DNA of 42,711 nt, taken from Streptomyces beijiangensis. Lineage in GTDB: Bacteria > Actinomycetota > Actinomycetes > Streptomycetales > Streptomycetaceae. The translations under genes and the position numbers were made by a program. Numbering within the stretch: position 1 is the first letter of the stretch; each line of letters opens with the position of its first letter. Shown piece by piece: positions 1 through 7,168 of this stretch. Where the stretch lies: assembly GCF_017315755.1 (NCBI RefSeq), contig NZ_JAFLRJ010000058.1, positions 1-42,711 on the forward strand, read 5' to 3'. The notes beneath the pieces are model-generated. The model made no database searches and was not told where the DNA came from. It saw only the letters and a program-made list of their open reading frames with translations.

Positions 1-306
1 CACCGGGGGCGCCCCGAAGCGCTGGGTGAAGCCCCACCCGCCGGGCGTGGCCTCGGCGTCGCCTTGGGGCGGTTCCCAGGGGGCGCGGGTGCGCTGAGCG
101 GGGATGTCGTCGCGCGCGGGCGGCGGTGGGTCCTCCGGCGTCGCGGAAGCCCCGCTCACGGTGTCCGCGGCCGAGTCGAAGCGGTCGTCCAGGGTGTCGC
201 CGCCGGTGGCGGGGCCGGTGTCGGTGGTGGCGTCGGGTGCGTCCTCGTACAGCTTGCTCCACCAGTCGTCCTCGGTGGCCGCATGCCTGTCCCCCTGCTG
301 ACTCAT
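1..306 (-). CDS. Hypothetical protein, N-terminal part (runs off the left edge)
   Basis: An open frame of 102 codons starts with ATG at 306 and stays open to base 1, so only the N-terminus is present. The protein is acidic and low in complexity. It begins MSQQGDRHAATEDDWWSKLY and continues with Asp-, Thr-, Pro- and Ala-rich sequence that looks disordered and cytoplasmic, with no signal peptide. The ATG is the first good start; the upstream ribosome site is weak (GGGGC). The Trp-Trp followed by a disordered linker is seen in Streptomyces proteins where such a tail precedes a membrane or ATPase domain, but the rest is outside the window. I do not recognise the family. Codon use is typical of the host, so I believe it is a real gene. 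Confidence 0.6.
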   Translation of the reverse strand, partial: MSQQGDRHAATEDDWWSKLYEDAPDATTDTGPATGGDTLDDRFDSAADTVSGASATPEDPPPPARDDIPAQRTRAPWEPPQGDAEATPGGWGFTQRFGAPPV

Positions 307-609
307 GCCCCTATTGTCCATCGATGGGCGGGGATTGGTACAGGGTGCGGGGAATTGACCGCCCGGCTGCACTCCCCCCACAGAAGAGCAGCCGGGCGGC
401 GTTCGAGGGGTGACGCGTGCGGCGCGGGGCGCACGGTTCTCCGCAGAAGGACGCATACGGGGGCGAACAGAACCGGCTTACGTCAACGGTCTGTTGCATC
501 GATGTGATCACCCTGGCAGAACCGGTCCCCGAGCAGCGATGATGTGCCGCGGCGGAAAACCGCCGTGGCACAGATCCGCCATTCCGACGTGAACGGAACG
601 AGGTGCACC
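307..609. other. Intergenic region between divergent genes, with one hairpin
   Basis: This 303-base gap separates the left-edge gene (minus) from the first TrmB/LuxR regulator (plus) and should hold both promoters. The clearest structure is an 11-bp inverted repeat at 545-570 with an AAAA loop (arms TGCCGCGGCGG and CCGCCGTGGCA, one G-T pair), about 40 bases before the regulator's start. It could be an operator or a leader hairpin. I see no convincing -35/-10 pair and no gene. Confidence 0.45.
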
Positions 610-1599
610 TTGCTCGGCGCCATAGGTCTCGACGACCTTCAGGAGACCGTCTACCGCGCGCTGGTGAATCTGGGCGCGGCCGAAGTCCCCGATCTCGCCC
701 GTCGCCTCTCGCTCCCCGATTCCGATACGGAACGCGCGCTGCGCCGCCTGGAGCAGCACGGCCTCGCCGCCCAGTCCTCCGGGCGCACGGGCCGCTGGGT
801 CGCCGCCCCGCCCGGGGTCGGTCTCGGCGCGCTGCTCACCCAGCAGCGTCACGAGCTGGACCAGGCGGAGCTGGCCGCGGCGCTGCTGGCCGAGGAGTAC
901 CGGTCGGAGGCCACCGCGCCCGCCGCCCTGGATCTGGTGGAAGTGGTCACCGGCGCCAGCGCGATCGCCCAGCGCTTCCTGCAGATGCAGCTCGGCGCGG
1001 CCGAGGAGATCTGCGGTCTGGTGACAGGGCCTCCGATCGCGGTCGCCTCGGACGAGAACGACGAGGCGGAGGAGCTGGCGACGACGCGCGGTGTGGTCTA
1101 CCGGCTCGTCTTCGAGCGCGAGGTGCTCGAACTGCCCAATGCGATAGGCGAGTTGGCGGAGGCCTTGCGCCGCGGCGAGAGGCTCAGGGTGGCCGACCGG
1201 GTTCCGACAAAGCTGATCGTGGCGGACCGTTCACTGGCGATGGTCCCGATGACCGTGCACGAAGGTGTGGAACCGACGGCGATCGTCGTCCATGCGAGCG
1301 GGCTGCTCGACTCGCTGATCGGCCTCTTCGACTCGGTGTGGCGCGACGCGCTGCCGCTGCGGCTCGGTGAGGGCGGACAGGTCGTGGACGAGGAGTCGGG
1401 CGGCCCCGACTCGACCGATCTGGAGATCCTGTCGCTGCTGCTGGCCGGCATGACCGACGCGAGCGTCGCCAAACAGCTGGACCTGGGGCTGCGGACCGTA
1501 CAGCGCAGGGTCAAAGGGCTGATGGAGCTGACGGAGGTCACCACCCGGCTCCAGCTGGGCTGGCACGCGTACGAAAAGGGCTGGGTGGCCCGGACCTGA
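610..1599 (+). CDS. TrmB/LuxR-type transcriptional regulator, copy 1
   Basis: A cytoplasmic DNA-binding regulator of 329 residues. Residues 5-70 look like a TrmB/winged-helix domain (ETVYRALVNLGAAEVPDLAR). A middle sensor-like domain follows. The C-terminus carries a LuxR-type helix-turn-helix around 275-320 (DLEILSLLLAGMTDASVAKQ, then RTVQRRVKGLMEL). I chose the TTG at 610 because GAGGTG lies just before it and because it gives exactly the length of the paralogue at 5668-6657. ATG at 544 and GTG at 589 are in-frame alternatives. The two copies share most residues across their whole length and flank a secreted S8 protease, so regulation of that protease is plausible but inferred. No receiver domain is present, so a direct ligand or TrmB-like input is more likely than phosphorylation. 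Confidence 0.85.
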   Translation: MLGAIGLDDLQETVYRALVNLGAAEVPDLARRLSLPDSDTERALRRLEQHGLAAQSSGRTGRWVAAPPGVGLGALLTQQRHELDQAELAAALLAEEYRSEATAPAALDLVEVVTGASAIAQRFLQMQLGAAEEICGLVTGPPIAVASDENDEAEELATTRGVVYRLVFEREVLELPNAIGELAEALRRGERLRVADRVPTKLIVADRSLAMVPMTVHEGVEPTAIVVHASGLLDSLIGLFDSVWRDALPLRLGEGGQVVDEESGGPDSTDLEILSLLLAGMTDASVAKQLDLGLRTVQRRVKGLMELTEVTTRLQLGWHAYEKGWVART

Positions 1600-1613
1600 C
1601 CCCGGACCCGGAC

Positions 1614-1630
1614 CCGGGGCCGGGCCCCGG
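1614..1630 (+). terminator. GC hairpin after regulator copy 1
   Basis: Arms CCGGGGC and GCCCCGG are perfect, with a CGG loop, 15 bases after the regulator's stop codon. There is no T-run, as is common in Streptomyces terminators. Confidence 0.5.
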
Positions 1631-1644
1631 CCCCGGACAATGGC

Positions 1645-1685
1645 CCGCCGGGCGCCCCACCCCCCACGGGAAGGACGCCCGGCGG
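1645..1685. terminator. Likely bidirectional terminator between convergent genes
   Basis: Arms CCGCCGGGCG (1645-1654) and CGCCCGGCGG (1676-1685) are a perfect 10-bp inverted repeat with a 21-base loop. It sits between the stops of regulator copy 1 and the leftward S8 protease, so it can serve both. Confidence 0.6.
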
Positions 1686-1696
1686 ACCGCTCGTGG

Positions 1697-4600
1697 CTAG
1701 CGCAACCCGTAAGCGCCCACCACGGTCTGGGTGACCGCGTTGCCTGCCGCGTCGGTCAGTTCGGTCTTCAGCGTGACGGTCTTCGTGATGTCGGCGCCCG
1801 CGTGATTCACGGTCGCCACCCACTTGCCGCCCTGCTTCGCGACCTTGGCCTCGGTCCAGGTCTTGCCCTCGTCGTACGAGTACGAGAGTGCGCCCTTGAC
1901 CAGGGCACCCGGGGTGTAGCCCGCGTGACCCGTGGCGCTCAGCGTGATCTTCTGGCCGTCCTTCGCCGGGATGGTCTTCAGACCGTCCTCGGGCAGCTGG
2001 TAGACCGGGAAGAGGAGCGGAATGCCCTGCGAGTAGACGTTCTCGTCACGGTGCGAACGGAACGACCAGGTGGTGGACGTTCCGGTGGAACGCTGCCAGA
2101 CCTTGGCCGGCTGCCCGAAACGCTCGGTGAAGAGGGTCAGTTCGTAGGCGCTGTCCTCGGCGGGAACCGTGAACACCCCGAACGGGTAGGGGCTGTCGCC
2201 GATCTGCTCGCCGTCGCGCTTCAGCACCATGCCGCCGATGTCGCCGAACCCACCGGCGATCCCGTCGTGCTCGCTGTCGCGCCAGAAGCCGGGGGCGACA
2301 CCGATCAGGTTGTCCTGACGCTCACCGACCAGGGTCTCCTTGCCCGTGGCGGCGTCGTGCGGAGTGCCGGGGGCGACGACCCCTCCGTACCAGCTCTCCG
2401 TGACCTTCTGGCCTGCCTTGTACGTACGTTCCGGCGACACGATGGTCTCGCCGAAGGGGAGGCTGGAGGAGACCATCTGCGACCAGGCGGTCGAGCCCGG
2501 GGTGTAGTACTCGGTGCGGGTGCCCGGAGCCGGGACCCAGGCGAAGCCGGACACGTCCACGGGGGCCCCGTACGAGGGGGTGGCCTGGACGTAGTCGGAG
2601 TAGTCGGCCGCCACGCCCATGGCGCGGTAGTCGGCCTCGTTCCTGCCGAGCTTCCTGTCCTCGACCCGATAGGTGCGGTCGGAGGTGATCCGGCCGTCCT
2701 CGGGGAAGGCCAGGTTGTAGACGTACGGGCTCTTGGCGGTCGCCTTCCAGCGCAGCGTCACCGCACCGGTGGCGAGCTTGGCGATCAGCGCCTTGGCCTC
2801 GGTGGCCTCGACGGCCAGGGCGGGCAGCGGCGGAGCGCCGAAGAAGCTGGTGGCGGGCTGCCAGTTGCCTGCGGCCGCGCGGTGGGCGATGACGGCCTTG
2901 GCGCCCGCGTTCTTCGCGAGCTGAGCGACGGTCTGGAGGTTGGTGTCGTCGTCCGGGACCTCGACCAGGGCGATCTTCCCCTGCACACCGGCCGTGGCGA
3001 GCTCATCGGCCGTGCCCTTGCCTGCGTTCACCAGGGCTGCGGAGCCCGTGCCGTCCAGGTTGACCGAGCCCGTGCTCGCGGTGACCGGGTGGAGCGTGGG
3101 GCCGCCGACCGCCGAGAGGGACGAGATCTGCGGGGCGTACATGCTCCAGTAGCTGCCGAACTCGAACTTGCCGTTGCGGGCGTCCCCTTGGACGTCGGCG
3201 TAGTAGTCCTTGATGATCCCGGTCCCGGTGAGGGAGCCGGAGTGCAGCCAGTTCGGGTCCCAGGTGCGGCCGAAGGCGAGCGTGATGTTCTGGGCCTCGG
3301 ACGGGCGGTCGGTCTTCACCGACAGCTGGTGGGCCTTGCGGGCGTCGAGGACGACGGTGGTGTCCTTGGTCAGCTTGAGCTGCGGACGGCCCACGAAGGA
3401 GACCGACTTGGGCAGTGCGCCCGTGGCGTCGGCCGTGTCGGGCGAGACGACGAAGGAGGAGAGGTAGTACTCGCCGGGGTGCACCTCGTACACCTGGTCG
3501 GCGGAGCCGTCGTTGTACCGGCGCTCACCGGTGCTGTCGTCGAGGCCGATCACGTCGACCGAGGAGGCGCCGGCCGCCGGCTTGCCGGTCCGGTCGATGA
3601 CCTTGACCCGCAGGGTGACGGTCGTCGGCTGGACGTACAGGGCGAACGGCGTCGAGACGCTGACGCCCTTGGCGGTGGCCACGACACGGCCGGTGACGTC
3701 GCCGTACTGGCCGCCGGTCAGGCGCGCGGTCGGGTCGATACGCAGCGGGACCTTGACCGTGGCGCCGGCCGGGACAGTGACGGAGCTCTTGCCCAGCGAG
3801 GCGACGGACGACCGCACGGTGGTGCCGTCGTTGCCGGTCACCCGCTTCACCGCGAGGTTCAGCTTCACCGGCGTGGTGCCGGTGTTGGTGTAGGGGACCT
3901 CGACGGACGTCTTGTCGCTCTTGTCCTGGGGCCAGTTGAACGTGCCGCCCTGGACGGCGGGGGCGCCGAGGATCTGCTCGTCGATGGCGGCCTTCACATC
4001 GAGGCGGCCACCGCCGGTCTGCCGTACGTCGCCGGGAATGTCGGTCTGCGCGGAGGAGACCAGGGCCGCCTTGATCTGCTGGGCGGTCCACGCGGGGTGG
4101 CGCTGCTTCAGGATGGCGGCGGCGCCCGCGACGTGCGGGGTGGCCATCGACGTGCCGGACATGGACTGGTACGCGTACACGCCGCGGCCGCCCATGTTGG
4201 CCGCGGAGATGGCGACGCCGGGGGCGGCGATCTCGGGCTTGAGGGTGTGGGCGTTCAGGACCGGGCCGCGGCTGGAGAAGGACGCGGTGGCGTCTTCACT
4301 GTCGACGGCGCCGACGGTCAGCACGCTGGGGGCGCAGCCGGGCGAGGAGACGGTGTTGTTGTACGGGCCCGAGTTGCCGGCCGCGATGACGAACAGCGTG
4401 TCCTTGCTCTGGGCGAGCTGCTCGGTGGCGGCGCTCATCGGGTCGGTGCAGTCGAGCTCGCTCGGGTTGCCGAGGCTCATGGAGACGACGTCGGCCTTCT
4501 GGTCGACCGCCCACTGCATGCCGGCGATGATCCAGGAGTCCTGGCCCTCGCCGCTGTCGTTGAGGACCTTGCCGATGAGCAGGTCGGTACCGGGTGCGAC

Positions 4601-5479
4601 GCCCTTCTCCACGCCGCCCTTGCTGGCCGCGCCCGAACCGCCGACGGTGGAGGCCGTGTGGGTGCCGTGGCCCTGGCGGTCCTCGGTGGTGGCGGAGTCG
4701 GTGAAGTTCTTGGAGTCGGTGACCCGGCCCTTGAGGTCGGGGTGCTCGAAGTCCGCGCCGGTGTCCAGGACGGCGACCTTGGTGCCCTTGCCGGTGAAGC
4801 CGGCGGCCCACGCCTGCGGGGCGTTGACCTGCTTCGTCGACTGGTCGAGCAGCGATTTGGCCTTGCCGTCGAGCCACAGCTTCTTGAGCGTGGAGACGGA
4901 GCGGGAGCGCGACGTGGTGATGTCCGCCCAGAAGTCGGCCGCCTTGGTCTTGTCGGCCTTGAGCGCGACGCCGCCGATCGAGTCGAGGACGAGTCCGCGC
5001 TGTGCGCCGCGCGGGGCGACGGGGGCGCTGCGGGCGACGTCGACGGAGCTGTTGTACGTGGCGATCAGCGGGATGGACTTGGCGTGCGCGTCGTCGTATC
5101 CCTGGGCGATGAGCCCGGTGACGTTGAAGAGCTGCTCGTCGACCTTGCCCGCGGCGATCGCGGCGGCCGCACCCTCGGGGTAGACGTACAGGTCCTTGCC
5201 GCTCTGCCGGGTCTCGACCAGCGGCCGGGTGCCGTCCTCCCGGGGCAGGGCGGTGGCGCTGCTGCGGCCCGAACTGCCCTTGGTCACCAGCACCTTGTCG
5301 CCGGTGACCAGTGTGACGGTGACGGGTTTGCCCTGCTTCTCCTGTGCGGCGTCGCTTCCGACCAGTGGTCTCTTCCCGGTCGCGTCGTCCTGCGGCGTGG
5401 CCGCTGACGGCGTGACCGCGGTGGCAGCCAGGACCGCGGCGATGGCCGCTCCCAAGGCTGTACGCGGTATCCGGCGCAT
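1697..5479 (-). CDS. Secreted S8 (subtilisin-family) serine peptidase, large multidomain
   Basis: An extracellular subtilase of 1260 residues. The N-terminus is a Sec signal peptide (MRRIPRTALGAAIAAVLAAT, cut after a SAA-type site near residue 26). A prodomain-like region runs to about 200. The catalytic triad is visible: Asp in AVLDTGADFEHPD (about 239), His in GHGTHTAS (about 273) and Ser in GTSMATPHVAG (about 443), with the oxyanion Asn in AAGNSG. A PA-like domain lies at about 800-890 (GKIALVEVPDDD), followed by a long C-terminal region with beta-rich, Ig-like character. The ATG at 5479 is preceded by GGGGAGA; a longer frame upstream is only arginine/proline-rich shadow sequence. The two regulators on either side are its likely controllers (inference). 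Substrate unknown; the size suggests extracellular protein turnover or peptide processing. Confidence 0.93.
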   Translation of the reverse strand: MRRIPRTALGAAIAAVLAATAVTPSAATPQDDATGKRPLVGSDAAQEKQGKPVTVTLVTGDKVLVTKGSSGRSSATALPREDGTRPLVETRQSGKDLYVYPEGAAAAIAAGKVDEQLFNVTGLIAQGYDDAHAKSIPLIATYNSSVDVARSAPVAPRGAQRGLVLDSIGGVALKADKTKAADFWADITTSRSRSVSTLKKLWLDGKAKSLLDQSTKQVNAPQAWAAGFTGKGTKVAVLDTGADFEHPDLKGRVTDSKNFTDSATTEDRQGHGTHTASTVGGSGAASKGGVEKGVAPGTDLLIGKVLNDSGEGQDSWIIAGMQWAVDQKADVVSMSLGNPSELDCTDPMSAATEQLAQSKDTLFVIAAGNSGPYNNTVSSPGCAPSVLTVGAVDSEDATASFSSRGPVLNAHTLKPEIAAPGVAISAANMGGRGVYAYQSMSGTSMATPHVAGAAAILKQRHPAWTAQQIKAALVSSAQTDIPGDVRQTGGGRLDVKAAIDEQILGAPAVQGGTFNWPQDKSDKTSVEVPYTNTGTTPVKLNLAVKRVTGNDGTTVRSSVASLGKSSVTVPAGATVKVPLRIDPTARLTGGQYGDVTGRVVATAKGVSVSTPFALYVQPTTVTLRVKVIDRTGKPAAGASSVDVIGLDDSTGERRYNDGSADQVYEVHPGEYYLSSFVVSPDTADATGALPKSVSFVGRPQLKLTKDTTVVLDARKAHQLSVKTDRPSEAQNITLAFGRTWDPNWLHSGSLTGTGIIKDYYADVQGDARNGKFEFGSYWSMYAPQISSLSAVGGPTLHPVTASTGSVNLDGTGSAALVNAGKGTADELATAGVQGKIALVEVPDDDTNLQTVAQLAKNAGAKAVIAHRAAAGNWQPATSFFGAPPLPALAVEATEAKALIAKLATGAVTLRWKATAKSPYVYNLAFPEDGRITSDRTYRVEDRKLGRNEADYRAMGVAADYSDYVQATPSYGAPVDVSGFAWVPAPGTRTEYYTPGSTAWSQMVSSSLPFGETIVSPERTYKAGQKVTESWYGGVVAPGTPHDAATGKETLVGERQDNLIGVAPGFWRDSEHDGIAGGFGDIGGMVLKRDGEQIGDSPYPFGVFTVPAEDSAYELTLFTERFGQPAKVWQRSTGTSTTWSFRSHRDENVYSQGIPLLFPVYQLPEDGLKTIPAKDGQKITLSATGHAGYTPGALVKGALSYSYDEGKTWTEAKVAKQGGKWVATVNHAGADITKTVTLKTELTDAAGNAVTQTVVGAYGLR

Positions 5480-5529
5480 CGTTCTCCCCAAGTCATTGCG
5501 GAAAATTGGGCACAAAGGCCCGTATTCCA

Positions 5530-5638
5530 GGTGCTGTTGGTGCTGCGGTGGCGCCACAGTGGCAGAGGGACGGCCGGTACGGAGAAGATGATCCTGGCGG
5601 GTATGCGCCGTGTCTGTTTCTCGCCGCGGCCCGCGGCG
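5530..5638. promoter_or_regulatory. Shared control region of the protease and regulator copy 2
   Basis: The divergent gap 5480-5667 holds a direct repeat GGTGCTG at 5530-5536 and 5539-5545 (9-base period) and a perfect palindrome CGCCGCGG-C-CCGCGGCG at 5622-5638, just before the regulator's ribosome site. The GCCGCGGC core is also in the hairpin upstream of regulator copy 1 (545-570), so it may be an autoregulatory site. That is inference; GC-rich DNA makes such palindromes by chance. Confidence 0.35.
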
Positions 5639-5667
5639 GAGCTGCGGTACGAAGGAGGGCGGCCGGG

Positions 5668-6657
5668 GTGCTGAAAGTGGTGGGGCTCGACGAGGGGCGC
5701 GAGTCGGCGTACCGCGCACTGGTGGTGCTGGGCTCGGCCGATGTGCCCGATCTGGCCCGGCGGCTGGCGCTCTCCGAGGCCGATACGGAACATGCGCTGC
5801 GCGGTCTGGAGCGGCAGCGCCTCGCCGCCAGGACGTCCGCCCGCTCCCGCCGCTGGGTGGCGGCGCCGCCGGAGGCCGCGCTGGGCGCGCTGCTCGCCCG
5901 GCAACGGCGCGAGCTGCAGCAGGCGGAGCGGGCGGCCGCGCTGCTCGCGGCGGAGTACCGGGGGGACCCGGCGGCGCCCGATGTGCACGATCAGGTCGAG
6001 GTGGTGACGGGTGCGAGCGCGGTCGCGCACCGCTTCCATCAGCTGCAGCAGGGCGCGGCACGGGAGGTGTGCGCGCTGGTCACGGCCCGCCCGGACGTGG
6101 TGACGGGCACGGAGAACGACTCGGAGGAGCCGGCCACCGTGCGCGGTGTCTCCTACCGGGTGGTCGTCGAGCGCGCGCTGCTCGCCACGCAGGGCGGTCG
6201 GGCCGAGCTGATGGCGGCGCTGAGCCGCGGGGAACAGGTGCGGGTCGTCGACCGCGTACCGACGAAACTGGTGATCGCGGACGGCAGCCGCGCCCTGCTG
6301 CCGCTGCTGGGGCGGAGCGCGGATCCGGCGGTGATGGTGAGCCGTGCGAGCGGGCTGCTCGAAGCGCTCATGGGGCTCTTCGAGTCGGTGTGGCGCGAGG
6401 CGCAGCCGCTGCGCATCGGACCGGACGGGCACACGCCCCGTGAGGTGACCGCCCGGCCGGACGCCACGGACCTGGAGATCCTCACGCTGCTGCTCGACGG
6501 GATGACCGATGTCAGCGTCGCCAAGCAGCTGGGCCTGGTCGAGCGGACGGTGCAGCGCAGGGTCAAGGGGCTGATGGAGCTGATCGGCGTCACCAGCCGG
6601 CTCCAGCTGGGCTGGCACGCGTACGACAGGGGCTGGGCGGCGGGCCGCCCCCGCTGA
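5668..6657 (+). CDS. TrmB/LuxR-type transcriptional regulator, copy 2
   Basis: A 329-residue paralogue of the regulator at 610-1599. It has the same order of domains: a TrmB-like winged helix (YRALVVLGSADVPDLARRLA), a middle domain with the shared motif VEVVTGASA, and a C-terminal LuxR-type helix-turn-helix (AKQLGLVERTVQRRVKGLME). The GTG start at 5668 is well supported by GGAGG eight or so bases upstream. It is transcribed divergently from the S8 protease, the usual arrangement for a local regulator. About two thirds of residues match the other copy by eye, so the two arose by duplication and have since drifted. They may bind related operators, may act on each other, or may have split targets; the sequence does not say which. 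Confidence 0.87.
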   Translation: MLKVVGLDEGRESAYRALVVLGSADVPDLARRLALSEADTEHALRGLERQRLAARTSARSRRWVAAPPEAALGALLARQRRELQQAERAAALLAAEYRGDPAAPDVHDQVEVVTGASAVAHRFHQLQQGAAREVCALVTARPDVVTGTENDSEEPATVRGVSYRVVVERALLATQGGRAELMAALSRGEQVRVVDRVPTKLVIADGSRALLPLLGRSADPAVMVSRASGLLEALMGLFESVWREAQPLRIGPDGHTPREVTARPDATDLEILTLLLDGMTDVSVAKQLGLVERTVQRRVKGLMELIGVTSRLQLGWHAYDRGWAAGRPR

Positions 6658-6694
6658 ACCTGCGAGCACGCCGGACCTCCGGCACCCTTGGCAG

Positions 6695-7027
6695 ATGAGT
6701 GTGTGGCAGCTCTTCGGCGTGGGCCTGGTGATGCTGCTCGGCCTGCTGGGCGTGCTGGCCCCCGGTGTGCCGGGCCCTGCGATGGTCTGGGCTGCCGTCG
6801 CCTGGTGGGCGCTGACCGACACCTCTCCGCTCGCCTGGGGCGTGCTGGCCGGTGCGACCGCCGTACTGCTGCTGAACCGGGCCCTGCGACCGCTCCTGCC
6901 CGCCCGCCGCCCCGCCGCCTCGGGAGCGCCACAGCGGATGCGGGCCGTCGGGACACCGGAGCGGGTGGAGCTCTACGCCTGCCTGCTGGTCGTGGGGGCA
7001 TGGCTGGGCGCGCTCCTCTGGGGCTGA
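6695..7027 (+). CDS. Small DUF456-like membrane protein
   Basis: A 110-residue inner-membrane protein with three or four hydrophobic segments: residues 4-25, 28-40, 46-62 and 92-109. The motif GVLAPGVPGPAMVWAAVAWW matches the start of DUF456 proteins (a Leu-rich helix, then Pro-Gly-Pro, then a Trp-rich helix). Full DUF456 proteins are about 160 residues, so this is a short version. The ATG at 6695 lies 37 bases after the stop of regulator copy 2 and could be cotranscribed with it. Function unknown. Confidence 0.72.
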   Translation: MSVWQLFGVGLVMLLGLLGVLAPGVPGPAMVWAAVAWWALTDTSPLAWGVLAGATAVLLLNRALRPLLPARRPAASGAPQRMRAVGTPERVELYACLLVVGAWLGALLWG

Positions 7028-7086
7028 CCGGCCGGCCTCGGAGACGAGGGCCCATAAGTCCCACACATCGGATCTCTCCCTAAGTA

Positions 7087-7115
7087 TTGACGCTCTCTGA
7101 CCTCTTGCCTACCTT
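7087..7115 (+). promoter_or_regulatory. Promoter of the GH95-like gene
   Basis: TTGACG (7087-7092), a 17-base spacer and TACCTT (7110-7115) form a good vegetative-type promoter. Transcription would start near 7122, giving a leader of about 47 bases before the GTG at 7169. Just downstream, ATCC (7118-7121) and GGAT (7133-7136) frame a possible sugar-responsive operator, but this is weak. Confidence 0.6.
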
Positions 7116-7168
7116 CCATCCTGGGATTGCTCGGATGAATACATGGTTACGAGCCGCCAGGAGGCGCC

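Noticed and set aside
544..609. The earlier ATG as start of regulator copy 1
   Set aside because: It has no ribosome site, crosses a hairpin and adds residues absent from the paralogue, while TTG at 610 gives equal lengths.
1640..5407. A 1255-codon open frame antisense to the S8 protease
   Set aside because: It is the high-GC shadow of the real gene: Gly-, Arg-, Val- and Asp-rich, with no domain, and the opposite strand codes a full catalytic triad.
5480..6061. N-terminal extension of the S8 protease
   Set aside because: The added sequence is Arg/Pro/Ala-rich, lies across the divergent regulator, and would bury the signal peptide that starts at 5479.
7071..7081. GATCTCTCCCT here and again at 31869-31879
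   Set aside because: An 11-base match between two places is expected many times by chance in a 42-kb window, and the contexts differ.
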